A stretch of 64,000 nucleotides of DNA from NCBI GenBank assembly GCA_015231825.1, contig JADGAV010000015.1, forward strand, positions 35,641 through 99,640, in the 5' to 3' direction. Both the position numbers and the translations under genes were made by a program. The notes under the pieces are model-generated. The model searched no databases. It had not been told where the DNA came from and saw only the letters and a list, made by a program, of their open reading frames with translations. Of this stretch, positions 28,357 to 37,393 are shown piece by piece. Source of the DNA: SAR324 cluster bacterium. GTDB lineage: Bacteria; SAR324; NAC60-12. Positions within the stretch are counted from its first letter, which is position 1; every line of letters begins with the position of its first letter.

Positions 28357-30732
28357 ATGCTCAAAACACTGATACTTAAATGGGCCGAATTCGTTGTCAA
28401 TCAACGAGTCCTGGTCATCCTGTTCACATTGCTTCTCGCTTTCGGATCACTTCATCCCATTGTCAAAAATGCTTATTTTGACAATTCCAACGAACTTTTT
28501 TTTCTCCCCGATGACCCCAATTTGAAGAAATATGACCTCTTGCTGGATCGTTTTGGAGACAATGAGTACCTTTCCGTGGGAATCGAAGCACGTGACAGCG
28601 ATAAAAATGTCTTCAACTATGACACTCTGCAGATGATTGCCAAAATTACAGAATTTCTTGAAGATCATGAAGCAGTCACAAAAGTCTCTTCGATTACTAA
28701 ATATCAGTACATTCATTCTGAAGATGATGCCTTGCAAGTCGATGATTTGATTGAGGACATGGAGGACCTGGACAATACTCAAGAGAGCATGGATCAACTC
28801 GCTGCCATTATGGAAAAGGAAACCCTGGTTCATGGGGCCCTGGTGACGGCAGATATGCAGCACACAGTGATTGTCGCCCGCACTGAATATATCAAACGGG
28901 AAAATGACCACAAAGTGAAACTCATTGATGAACTCAATGCTTTTATCAAAGATCAGCAGTTCAAAGAGCTGGGATTTGACCTCCATATTTTTGGACAGGC
29001 CCTGCTGGCCGAACGCTTTCTCCATCTCACGATGGGAGACCAGTCATTGATTGTTCCTCTCTTGTCTTTGGTCATTGTTGTTTTGCTTTTTCTTTCTTTT
29101 CGAACCGTGACCGGGGTGTTGATGCCCTGGATGGTCATCTTCTGTTCAATTCTGATGGTACTCGGTTTTCAGTTTCTTCTGGAATGGCCATTCAATATGA
29201 TCAATACGATGCTGCCGAACATCATTATTATCATTACCATCGGAGTCTCGGTCCATTTGATTACAGAGTTTTACCATTTCCGCAACACAGGGCTGGATCC
29301 AGAAGCGGCGGCTAAAAAAGCGGTGGAGGTGCTCTGGCTTCCTTGTTTTTATACCTCGTTGACCACGTCCATCGGATTCCTGGCCCTGTCGGTGACCAAG
29401 CTGGCTCCGGTCAAAGAATTTGGTGTGCTTGGCGCCGCGGGAGCAGTCGTTTCTTTTCTGCTTTCAGTCAGTCTCCTCCCTGCAGTCTTGAGCTTTATCC
29501 GGTCTTTTCCAAAAGGAGCGCAATTCGCGGTGACAGAAGGTTGGGTATCACGAGTGACAGCCCGCCTCTCTCCTTTCACCTATCAGTACCGCATCCCGAT
29601 CACCGTGATCGGAGGGGGATTGATTGTCTTCAGTGTGATTTTTTCATCACAACTCTCAGTGGATGCCAATTTTATCAGTTATTTCAAACAGAACTCAAAG
29701 GTGCGGCAGGATTTTAATTATTTTGACCGCACCTACGGGGGGGGATTGAATCTGGAGTTCATGCTGGATTCTGGAAAAGAAGGCGGCGTCAAGGAACCGG
29801 AATTTCTGCGGGAGGCGCTGCGTTTTCAAGATTATCTGGAAAATATGGAAGTAACCGGACAGGCCAATTCAGTGCTGGATTACATCCGAAAACAGAACCA
29901 ATCAATGCACAATGATGATCCTGCCTTTTTCAGGATTCCGGAAAGCCGGGAATTAGTGGCACAATACCTTTTGCTCTATGAAAACACAGGGCCTGAGGAA
30001 GATTTATCTGATTTGAAAACCTTTGATGAACGCGTCATGCGAATTTCTCTCCGCGTTGTCAACATGTCAGATATGGCTATGGCCAAATGGATGGACGGCA
30101 TCAGGGAAACATTAAAAAAAGACTTCCCGACACTGAAGATGGAACTGACCGGCACCATTGCTCTTTTTAATGCACAGCAGGTTTACATGCAGGACGGCAT
30201 GATCCGTTCGTTCAGCATTGCAGTGATGATTATCATTTTGTGCTTCTTTGTCCTTTTCCGGTCCTTTAAATTCGGCTTGCTGGCCATGATTCCGAGTATT
30301 TTTCCGATTTTGTTCACGGGAGGAATTATGTTCCTGATGGGAGTGACGCTCGATTTGGGAACTATTCTGATTGCAGCAATGACAATCGGTATTGCGGTGG
30401 ATGATTCCATCCACGTGATGAATCGATACGTCCAGGCACGCAGGAGTGGAAAAAGTCAGCAGGAAAGCGTGCATCTGGCCATGATTGAGTCGGGCCGTGC
30501 AGTGATTTTCACTTCGATTATATTGATTGGCGGGTTCAGTATGTTCATGCTGGCATCTTTCGTTTCTTTTATTTACCTGGGACTGTTTTCAGCGATCATC
30601 ATGCTGGTCGCCCTGCTGGCGGATCTGCTCTTTTTGCCGGCAATTATTTTCGTAACCGGAAAATCTTCGGAGGCAGCGGAATCTCCGTCAACGTTAATCG
30701 TTGAAGGCAAAGCAAAAACAGTTAGATCTTGA
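28357..30732 (+). CDS. RND-superfamily MMPL transporter (locus 1)
   Basis: 791-aa inner-membrane exporter with two repeats, each of one TM, a large periplasmic domain and a bundle of five TMs. Family marks include DDSIHVMNRY before the last TM bundle and ITIGVSVHLITEFYHF in the first. MMPL/HAE3-like proteins move lipids, hopanoids or other hydrophobic molecules using proton motive force. The ATG at 28357 follows AGAGGAACTCC; the open frame extends upstream, but that part crosses the inverted repeat and the regulator's leader. A TetR-type operator overlaps its stop codon and a LolA-like gene follows. A paralogue is at 45558. Confidence 0.9.
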   Translation: MLKTLILKWAEFVVNQRVLVILFTLLLAFGSLHPIVKNAYFDNSNELFFLPDDPNLKKYDLLLDRFGDNEYLSVGIEARDSDKNVFNYDTLQMIAKITEFLEDHEAVTKVSSITKYQYIHSEDDALQVDDLIEDMEDLDNTQESMDQLAAIMEKETLVHGALVTADMQHTVIVARTEYIKRENDHKVKLIDELNAFIKDQQFKELGFDLHIFGQALLAERFLHLTMGDQSLIVPLLSLVIVVLLFLSFRTVTGVLMPWMVIFCSILMVLGFQFLLEWPFNMINTMLPNIIIIITIGVSVHLITEFYHFRNTGLDPEAAAKKAVEVLWLPCFYTSLTTSIGFLALSVTKLAPVKEFGVLGAAGAVVSFLLSVSLLPAVLSFIRSFPKGAQFAVTEGWVSRVTARLSPFTYQYRIPITVIGGGLIVFSVIFSSQLSVDANFISYFKQNSKVRQDFNYFDRTYGGGLNLEFMLDSGKEGGVKEPEFLREALRFQDYLENMEVTGQANSVLDYIRKQNQSMHNDDPAFFRIPESRELVAQYLLLYENTGPEEDLSDLKTFDERVMRISLRVVNMSDMAMAKWMDGIRETLKKDFPTLKMELTGTIALFNAQQVYMQDGMIRSFSIAVMIIILCFFVLFRSFKFGLLAMIPSIFPILFTGGIMFLMGVTLDLGTILIAAMTIGIAVDDSIHVMNRYVQARRSGKSQQESVHLAMIESGRAVIFTSIILIGGFSMFMLASFVSFIYLGLFSAIIMLVALLADLLFLPAIIFVTGKSSEAAESPSTLIVEGKAKTVRS

Positions 30733-30764
30733 CTTGTTTAGTCAATTGCATAAATATTTAGTCA
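30729..30764 (+). promoter_or_regulatory. composite promoter-operator upstream of the LolA-like gene (TetR-type)
   Basis: TTGACT (30729-30734), 5 nt, AGTCAA (30740-30745) forms an inverted repeat that also supplies a -35 hexamer; 16 nt later TAAATA (30751-30756) can serve as -10. A second TTTAGTCA ends at 30764, exactly 20 bp after the first AGTCA. The same arrangement stands upstream of tetR at 48561-48596. Confidence 0.75.
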
Positions 30765-30839
30765 GATGTATAAATATCTGAACTTGTAATTTCTTTTCGC
30801 AGCAGTTGAAATGGAAAAACGAACAGAAGGAGAATTATC

Positions 30840-31679
30840 ATGAAAAATATTAAATGGTGTTTCAAGGTTCCAGCGGTTTTGATGCTGCTGCTTCTCCCGG
30901 CCCTTCACATCCCGCCTTCCTTTGCGGCGGAATTGACGGCAAAAGACGTGATGGTGAAAGTCGATGCCCGTGATACGGGTAAGACTTCCATTCGGGAAAG
31001 CACCATGATTTTAATCGATCGGAAAAATAACCAGCGCGTGCGCCAGACAAAACAATTTAGCAAAGAATACGGAGACGATACCAAGGCGATTTCTTTTTTC
31101 CTCTCTCCTGCCGATGTAAAAAACACTTCATTTCTTTCCTACAACTGGGATGACGAAAGCAAGGAAGATGATTCCTGGCTCTATCTTCCTGCGCTCCGGA
31201 AAGTCAAACGAATCGCCTCGTCTGATAAATCCGGTTCGTTCATGGGCAGTGATTTCACCTATGCGGATATCGAGGGAGTCGAAATCGAAGATTATGATTA
31301 TGCTTTTGTGAAAGGAAAAGAAAAGGAGCAGGTAGCGGGAAATCCGACCTGGGTGATTGAAAGCCGTCCCAAAAAAGACCGGGAAAAAGATGTGATCAAG
31401 GAAACAGGCAATATTAAAGCTCAGTTGTGGATCCGCAAGGATAATTTTATGGTGGTCCAGGGCAAATTCTGGGTGAAGAAAGGAAAGAAAATTAAATATT
31501 TGACTCTTTCAGAAATTGAGAAGATTGATGGAATCTGGACCGCAAAAAAGATGCAGATGGTGACCACCAAAAAAGGAAAAGTGGAACACAGCACGGTTTT
31601 ACAGTCCAGCAAGATTGTCTACAATGAACCCATGGAGGATGAAATGTTCACCACACAGCGCATGGAACGGGGATTGTAA
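30840..31679 (+). CDS. LolA-like outer-membrane lipoprotein-sorting family protein
   Basis: 279-aa exported periplasmic protein, with a signal peptide ending about SFA-AE (residue 29/30). The middle carries the diagnostic stretch of the PF17131 LolA-like family, seen as YLPALRKVKRIASS then GSFMGSDFTYADIE. The fold is an open beta-barrel expected to shuttle lipids or lipoproteins across the periplasm. Genes of this type commonly accompany MMPL exporters, as here. AGAAGGAG precedes the ATG by 7 nt. The next gene begins at the base right after its stop, so translation is probably coupled. Cargo unknown. Confidence 0.9.
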   Translation: MKNIKWCFKVPAVLMLLLLPALHIPPSFAAELTAKDVMVKVDARDTGKTSIRESTMILIDRKNNQRVRQTKQFSKEYGDDTKAISFFLSPADVKNTSFLSYNWDDESKEDDSWLYLPALRKVKRIASSDKSGSFMGSDFTYADIEGVEIEDYDYAFVKGKEKEQVAGNPTWVIESRPKKDREKDVIKETGNIKAQLWIRKDNFMVVQGKFWVKKGKKIKYLTLSEIEKIDGIWTAKKMQMVTTKKGKVEHSTVLQSSKIVYNEPMEDEMFTTQRMERGL

Positions 31680-33161
31680 ATGAGAAGTTTTGTTTTGTTT
31701 CTGTCCTCCTTCTTTCTGCTGGGTTGCTTTTTTCTGACAAATGCTATGCTTGTCTCTGAAAGTCGGGCGCAGAATTCTCCTGACATGAACATTGAGGGAG
31801 ACGCAGAGGAGGAAGGATTTGGAGACGAAGGTGAGGATGAAGGGTTTGGAGACGAAGAAGGAGATGCTTTTCAGGAGATTGAAATTGAGGCAGCCGTTCA
31901 GAATGTTGTCGTTGACAAGGGGTATGTCTTCGGCGGCTTTGTCAAGGAAGATCTCGCCTATAGCTTCCACGAACCGGATTCTGCTTTCAAATTCACGAGA
32001 ACCGAAGCGGAACTGAACAAAATCCGTCTGACCCTGAACCTCTATCTTGAATTTGACCTGTCCGAGGAATGGGAGGCAAAAATCAGTGGGAATTCCTTTT
32101 ATGATGCCTACTATGCAGAGAAGGGAAGAGAAAAATTTCCAAATGAAACACTGGATGCCTATGAACGGGAACTGGACCTAAGAGATACGTTTGTGGAAGG
32201 CCCGCTTTCGGAGGAGATCCGGATTAAAATCGGTCGCCAGATCATTGCCTGGGGTGAATCCGAGGGGCTTGCCATCATCGACATGGCAAATCCCCGGGAC
32301 AACCTGGAGTTGGGTCTGGTTGATATTGAGGATGCCCGGATCCCTGTCTTTGCCACCAAACTTTCTTATCTCAGCGGAACCTGGGAAGGGAATCTGGTAG
32401 CAATTCACGAATTCCGGTCCAACAAAAATGCTACAGAGGGTTCTGATTTTGATCCTTTTATCAGCATCAGAGGGGCATTCCCTGTCAAAAAAGAAGAATT
32501 GCCGGAGGAAGAGACAGAATGGCTTGCTCGTTTTTTTAAATCCTTTAACGGTGGAGATCTCAGTCTTGTTTATGCCGATGTCTTTGAGGACAACCCTTAC
32601 CTGGACTTTGAGTCTTTTGCCTTCACTCCCCGTTATCAGCGCATCAAAACATTTGGAGTTTCCGGAAATTTAGTGAGAGGTTCCTGGTTATTCAAACTTG
32701 AAATGGCAAGAAAGCGGGGAGCGGCTTTTGGCAGAAATGATTTAGAAAAGCAGCTTCGGCGTGGTTTGATGAATCCGAAAAGTTGGAGTGAAAAAGACAT
32801 GACCCAGCTGATGCTCGGTTTTGACTATAGCGGTGTGACCGATTTGTCGGCCACCTTTGAATTCAACATCACTAAAATTGAAGACTACCCGAACAATTTG
32901 GCCAATCAGGAATTGCGGGCGGCTCCCTCTTTGAATTTACGATACGATACATGGAACAATACCCTCCATCCTCAATTTTTATGGGTCCGGCTTCCCAACG
33001 ACAATGGCGACCTCTACCGGCTGTCAGGAAATTATGATTATATCGATGCATTGCGGATTTCTGTTGGAATAGCGGTCTATGATGCGTCTAAAACAGACGA
33101 TCTTCTCTATCCGTACCGTCACAATGATCGGGTTTTTGGAGGAGTAAAATATAGTTTTTAA
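31680..33161 (+). CDS. DUF1302-like outer-membrane beta-barrel protein
   Basis: 493-aa exported protein. The signal peptide probably ends after SRA (about residue 29); an LLGC further in is a possible but less likely lipobox. A short acidic repeat (EEGFGDEG, DEGFGDEEG) follows. The barrel region has the DUF1302-type landmarks IGRQIIAWGESEG and MANPRDNLE, and ends in aromatic-rich YSF, as expected for an outer-membrane strand. It directly follows the LolA-like gene and may be the outer-membrane exit or receiver for the MMPL/LolA pathway. Cargo unknown. Confidence 0.85.
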   Translation: MRSFVLFLSSFFLLGCFFLTNAMLVSESRAQNSPDMNIEGDAEEEGFGDEGEDEGFGDEEGDAFQEIEIEAAVQNVVVDKGYVFGGFVKEDLAYSFHEPDSAFKFTRTEAELNKIRLTLNLYLEFDLSEEWEAKISGNSFYDAYYAEKGREKFPNETLDAYERELDLRDTFVEGPLSEEIRIKIGRQIIAWGESEGLAIIDMANPRDNLELGLVDIEDARIPVFATKLSYLSGTWEGNLVAIHEFRSNKNATEGSDFDPFISIRGAFPVKKEELPEEETEWLARFFKSFNGGDLSLVYADVFEDNPYLDFESFAFTPRYQRIKTFGVSGNLVRGSWLFKLEMARKRGAAFGRNDLEKQLRRGLMNPKSWSEKDMTQLMLGFDYSGVTDLSATFEFNITKIEDYPNNLANQELRAAPSLNLRYDTWNNTLHPQFLWVRLPNDNGDLYRLSGNYDYIDALRISVGIAVYDASKTDDLLYPYRHNDRVFGGVKYSF

Positions 33162-33181
33162 TAATAAATCAGGAGAGAACT

Positions 33182-33724
33182 ATGAAAAAATGGATGCCAG
33201 TGCTTTTTACAATCACCATACTGCCAGCTTTGGCGCAGGCAGAACTTCCCCTTGGCAAAATGCCTGTGAACGTTGTTTTGTCAGGTGATGATGGTGGTTA
33301 TGTGGATGGACGCGGTGCCTTTGACAGTGCCGAATTGATCGGAAAATTGAATACGATTTTTTATGTCGATCCTGATGAAAAAGATTTGAACAACAAAGCA
33401 TCAGAGGCGCTCAAAGGAGATCAGGTTCTTGTTAAAGCGCGCGAAGAAGGAAAATCTGCTTCTTATGCCATTATCAATATGGCGGCCACCTGGCTCCCCA
33501 ATGCCGTCCTCACCGGATTGATTGAAGACTCTCAAAAAGAACATCCCAACACCCATTACGTTTTTGACATGAATGAAGTTCTTCATAAAAAATGGGGGAT
33601 TGCCACCGACAGCAGCGATGTGATTGTCATCAACAAGGAAGGAAATGTGGTCTTCAGCAAAGATGGTGAATTGTCCGATGCCGACATTCAGACCCTGTTG
33701 AAAACCATCCACGAAAATCTTTGA
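33182..33724 (+). CDS. ytfJ: YtfJ-family periplasmic thioredoxin-fold protein
   Basis: 180-aa exported protein of the YtfJ family. The signal peptide ends about AQA-EL (residue 20/21). The C-terminal half matches YtfJ in IEDSQKEHPNTHYVFDMN, KKWGIATDSSDVIVIN and KEGNVVFSKDGELS. The fold is thioredoxin-like, but no CxxC is present, so no disulfide chemistry is predicted. Its function is not known in any species as far as I can say. AGGAGA precedes the ATG. It is the last gene of the MMPL-LolA-barrel locus, 20 nt downstream. Confidence 0.85.
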   Translation: MKKWMPVLFTITILPALAQAELPLGKMPVNVVLSGDDGGYVDGRGAFDSAELIGKLNTIFYVDPDEKDLNNKASEALKGDQVLVKAREEGKSASYAIINMAATWLPNAVLTGLIEDSQKEHPNTHYVFDMNEVLHKKWGIATDSSDVIVINKEGNVVFSKDGELSDADIQTLLKTIHENL

Positions 33725-33803
33725 GCTCACCGGCACGGGCCAACTTCTGCTTTCGAGTTTTTCCGGGGAGACCCGGGTTCGGGATGAAAAAGGATCTTTT
33801 GTT

Positions 33804-34217
33804 TCAGGAGTTTTCTTCAACAATTAAGTTTTGATAGCTTATTTGATACGGAAAGGAGACTTCAGGATCTTCAGAATCCGGCGTTGTACTCATGAGATGG
33901 ACACCTAAAAAGTCATCATGCAGAGTGAGTGCAACGCTCAGTCCTGCTGATTTCAATTGAAGCGAACTTTCTATCAGGATACTGCTGCACAAATCCAGTT
34001 CTTCCAGTTCGCCAAGCTTTCCTTTAAGCACGATACGCGACGTTTTTTCTTTGATCGAAATGTTTTGCCCGACATGGGTTTGAAAATACCGGATCGTGGC
34101 TGCTTTGTCCCAACACATGACAATTCCAATAGACAATTTGGCAAAAAATGAGTTATAGAAAATATCTGCGCCTGAATCTGAATGGCTTTCATTTTCAGTG
34201 AAAAACCCTTTGTGCAT
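33804..34217 (-). CDS. uncharacterised small protein, 137 aa
   Basis: I do not recognise the family. It is predicted soluble, alpha/beta in pattern, with no signal peptide. GGAG 4 nt before the ATG and a frame that fits neatly between two genes support it being real. It is divergent from aat (41 nt between starts) and converges on the ytfJ end. An internal Met at residue 34 is an alternative start. Confidence 0.55.
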   Translation of the reverse strand: MHKGFFTENESHSDSGADIFYNSFFAKLSIGIVMCWDKAATIRYFQTHVGQNISIKEKTSRIVLKGKLGELEELDLCSSILIESSLQLKSAGLSVALTLHDDFLGVHLMSTTPDSEDPEVSFPYQISYQNLIVEENS

Positions 34218-34258
34218 GCTTCTCCGACAAAAGGAATAACTTTTATTTAACCCAGATC

Positions 34259-34981
34259 ATGCCAGTTTACCAGTTATTAGAAGATATTCCTCTTTTTCCC
34301 CCCCAAAAGGATGCAGAACCTGAAGGGCTGCTAGCTGTAGGTGGTGATCTCTCAACAGAACGCCTGTTGTCGGCATATCAGCAGGGGATTTTCCCCTGGT
34401 ATGAAGAAGGTCAGCCCATTTTGTGGTGGAGTCCCGACCCGCGCTTGATTATGGAACCGGACAATCTTAAAATCTCCAAAAGCCTGCGCAAAGTCCTTAA
34501 GAAACAAATTTTCGAGGTAAAAACGGATACCGCATTCAGCCGGGTTATCGAGGAATGCGGAGGGCCGCGGCGCAGTGGTCAGGGAACCTGGATCACCGAG
34601 GCGATCAAAGAGTCTTACACGAAGCTTCATGAATTGGGGTATGCTCATTCTGTGGAATGCTGGTTCGAAAAAGAATTGGTAGGAGGGCTTTATGGCGTTT
34701 CTATCGGGAAATGTTTTTTTGGAGAATCCATGTTTGCCAAAAAAACAGATGCCTCCAAAGTAGCTTTCGTATCCTTGGTTGAACAAATGAAAATCTGGGG
34801 GGTGGAGATGATTGATTGCCAAGTCACCTCGGACCATCTTCTCAGCCTCGGGGCTCATGAAATTCCAAGGAAAGAATTTCTTGAGCGACTGAAAAATGCG
34901 GTTCAAAAACAATCACCACCCAAAAATTGGATGTTTGGCACTCCGGCGTGGGTCAGTTCAGAACCGATTGAAAAACCTTGA
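34259..34981 (+). CDS. aat: leucyl/phenylalanyl-tRNA-protein transferase
   Basis: 240-aa cytoplasmic enzyme that adds Leu or Phe from its tRNA to N-terminal Arg/Lys of proteins, marking them for ClpS/ClpAP in the N-degron pathway. Conserved blocks are LLAVGGDLS, LWWSPDPR, GTWITEAI and GKCFFGESMFA. Length is typical. The tail overlaps the convergent glycosyltransferase by 29 bases. No clpS or clpA is near. No clear ribosome-binding site before the ATG. Confidence 0.95.
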   Translation: MPVYQLLEDIPLFPPQKDAEPEGLLAVGGDLSTERLLSAYQQGIFPWYEEGQPILWWSPDPRLIMEPDNLKISKSLRKVLKKQIFEVKTDTAFSRVIEECGGPRRSGQGTWITEAIKESYTKLHELGYAHSVECWFEKELVGGLYGVSIGKCFFGESMFAKKTDASKVAFVSLVEQMKIWGVEMIDCQVTSDHLLSLGAHEIPRKEFLERLKNAVQKQSPPKNWMFGTPAWVSSEPIEKP

Positions 34982-36077
34982 GAGTCTTCTCCAAAAACAA
35001 TCTCTGAGAAAACCGATGCTCCGCCGACTGCAAAGCACCTGCTCCGAGTCGTTTCAGCAATCCTTCATCACTCAGGAGTACTCTGAGTGCTTCGGCAAGG
35101 CCGTTTATATCTTTCCTTTTGACGACAATACCATTCCTCCCGTCCTGAATGATTTCGGGAAGACAACCTGTTTCAAATGCCACCACTGGAGTTTTTGCTG
35201 AAAAAAATTCCACAGCAACCCGGCAAATCACTTCAGAATCCAGAGAACTGACGATTCCCACATCGGCAAATTTCATGATTTCCCTGATGTCTGTTCGAGG
35301 GCCGATGAAACGCACCTGTGACTCGATCTGCAGCTCTTTGCATTTTTCCTCCAGGACGAGCAATTCGGGACGTTTCGGATCAGGGTGTTTATAAAGAACG
35401 AGCAGAGTGCAGTGAGGAAAACTCTCCAGCAATTGCCGAAAACTGTGCAACAGCAATTCATGACCTTTGATCGGGCTGATCCGGCCGACAATGCAAAGGG
35501 TTTTTTGATCACGGGAAATCTTGAATTCATCATTGTAGCGGGTGATATCATCCGAAGAAAAAGCAGGCAGCTCAATCGGATAGTAAATCACATGCTGTTT
35601 GTGGATTGGAATTGGAAATGAGGATAAAATTCTCTCCAGGACCACCTGTCCTGTGCAGATATGGGCATCAACCCAGTCACAGTAAATTTTGCGATTCAAG
35701 CCGCTGCGGCGAACCGAACGGGTTGTTCCTCGTGTGCGAACCAGTTTGAAGGATTGGAGTTTCCATTTCAGTAAAATGTAGATGAAAAATCCTTCAGAAC
35801 GGTGAGGATTGACAATTTGAATCTGATTGGTCCTGAGGAATTGCTTCAGTTTCTGAAAAGAGCGAATAAGCCGGAATGGATTGAACGTGTTTAAATCGAT
35901 ATCGGTAATGACCGTCAATCCGCGTTTTTGCAGAGTCTCAGCATTGATGCTCCCCGGACGTGTCAGTACAAAAACCCGGTTCCCCGCTTTTTGCAGCAGT
36001 TCTGCCGTTGCAGCCGCATAGGCGGCCTCGGCGTTCCACCAATGCACATTGCTGCCGATTAAGATATTTAAAGACAT
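34953..36077 (-). CDS. GT4-type glycosyltransferase (group 1)
   Basis: 374-aa GT-B fold enzyme, probably adding a sugar to lipopolysaccharide or another surface glycan. The N-terminal domain begins ILIGSNVHWWNAE; the C-terminal nucleotide-sugar domain has the E-x7-E motif (EVICRVAVE) and the following CLPEIIQDGRNG loop. It is cytoplasmic and probably membrane-associated through basic patches. The gene is isolated on the minus strand, 43 nt downstream of the unrecognised 377-aa gene, and no other glycan genes are in the window. Acceptor and donor sugars unknown. Confidence 0.9.
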   Translation of the reverse strand: MSLNILIGSNVHWWNAEAAYAAATAELLQKAGNRVFVLTRPGSINAETLQKRGLTVITDIDLNTFNPFRLIRSFQKLKQFLRTNQIQIVNPHRSEGFFIYILLKWKLQSFKLVRTRGTTRSVRRSGLNRKIYCDWVDAHICTGQVVLERILSSFPIPIHKQHVIYYPIELPAFSSDDITRYNDEFKISRDQKTLCIVGRISPIKGHELLLHSFRQLLESFPHCTLLVLYKHPDPKRPELLVLEEKCKELQIESQVRFIGPRTDIREIMKFADVGIVSSLDSEVICRVAVEFFSAKTPVVAFETGCLPEIIQDGRNGIVVKRKDINGLAEALRVLLSDEGLLKRLGAGALQSAEHRFSQRLFLEKTLKVFQSVLN

Positions 36078-36120
36078 TTATTTGTGTGGGAAAATCTCTG
36101 GAACAAATGCCGTTGGGGAC

Positions 36121-37254
36121 CTACATTTTGAAGTGTTTTTTGAACTCGGGAGAGAATTCAAATTCGATTTTTTCGGCAAGCCCCGTCAAGAAGGGTTTGA
36201 TTGTGTCTTTCAGAACGTCAATATACATGCCGACTGAAGGAAAGTTGGTTTGATTCAATTCACGATAAGCTTTGTCTTTTCCCTGAATTATGGCTTTGAT
36301 ATGAGGGCTGATCGTCAAGGAACTGTCTTCTCCTTTTTCTGCCTTTAAAAAGGCTTCGTTGGAGAAACCGATCAAATACAGGTAGGGCTCGCTTTTGAAT
36401 CGAAAAATCAGATACTGCTTGTCAAGCATGAATGTGAAGCGGGCTAAAACAGCTTGGGTGAAATTCACAAATTCATCCATCAATGGATTGCTGAGCCAAA
36501 AGACCTGGCTGTCACCGTGCACCATGTCGTGATTCTTGACGTTGAACTCTTTCAGTTGGTCGGGGTTGGGATGGACAACCAGATTGCCTTCATTGAGACG
36601 TTGATTCATCACAATTTTCATGTGTTTCATCGCATCCTGCATGTCGGCCTGAGTCAGCGATTCGATCGGTTTTCCCAAAAGATCCTGGAAAGGGCGAAGC
36701 CATTCCTTGATATATTCGTCTTTGGCGGTTCGATAGAGATTAAATCCTCCCGATTGTAAAACATTGCGTACCGATTTATCTAATTCTTCTCCGGAAACAG
36801 TCTGATCCAATGCTTTCAGCTGGTTTACAAATTGTGCCAGCCCTTCGTTTTCTTTCCACTGCAGGAGAGAAATCGTATTCGTGATGGTTTGGTTGAGTTT
36901 TCGGAGGGTTTTTTCCTTAAAGACGTCCACGTCTTGAATTTGTTCCGATTTGCCTTTTCCAAAATTGGCAATGTTGATTTTTTTTCCGTCAGGACCGGAG
37001 ATTGTGGTCATTTGGCGGATCCCCTGGATGATTTCATCCTCGGGAGTATGGGAGATAAGGAGGGTGTTGGCCTTTACCTTGACTTCATGGAGTCCATTGA
37101 TGATGTCAGGATTGTCTTTGTATGCTTCAATCATTTCTTCCAATCCGTTCATGTATGCTTCAATTTCTGAGGCTGCTTCCGGATTGAATTTTACACTAAT
37201 CCCCTTTTTCTCCCGATCCTCGTAGAGGGTTTGAATGGCACCTCGTTGCTGCAT
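36121..37254 (-). CDS. uncharacterised protein, 377 aa
   Basis: Not recognised. Predicted soluble; the first ~190 residues are helical and charged (FGKGKSEQIQDVDVFKEK), the C-terminal half alternates strands and helices with the stretch RFTFMLDKQYLIFRFKSEPY. No signal peptide or membrane segment. AGGAG 5 nt before the ATG is a good ribosome-binding site, so it is a real gene. It lies between the glycosyltransferase and asnS on the same strand, but with gaps of 43 and 139 nt. No function proposed. Confidence 0.65.
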   Translation of the reverse strand: MQQRGAIQTLYEDREKKGISVKFNPEAASEIEAYMNGLEEMIEAYKDNPDIINGLHEVKVKANTLLISHTPEDEIIQGIRQMTTISGPDGKKINIANFGKGKSEQIQDVDVFKEKTLRKLNQTITNTISLLQWKENEGLAQFVNQLKALDQTVSGEELDKSVRNVLQSGGFNLYRTAKDEYIKEWLRPFQDLLGKPIESLTQADMQDAMKHMKIVMNQRLNEGNLVVHPNPDQLKEFNVKNHDMVHGDSQVFWLSNPLMDEFVNFTQAVLARFTFMLDKQYLIFRFKSEPYLYLIGFSNEAFLKAEKGEDSSLTISPHIKAIIQGKDKAYRELNQTNFPSVGMYIDVLKDTIKPFLTGLAEKIEFEFSPEFKKHFKM

Positions 37255-37393
37255 ACAACTCCTGATTGAAAAGCGATCAACATAAATAAATTTGCGCGAA
37301 TCTTAACACATGACGATTCGATCAACTACTTTTTTTTAAACGTGAAGACTATTATTTCTGAAGTTCACGGAGCGATTCATTTTTCTGATGATC

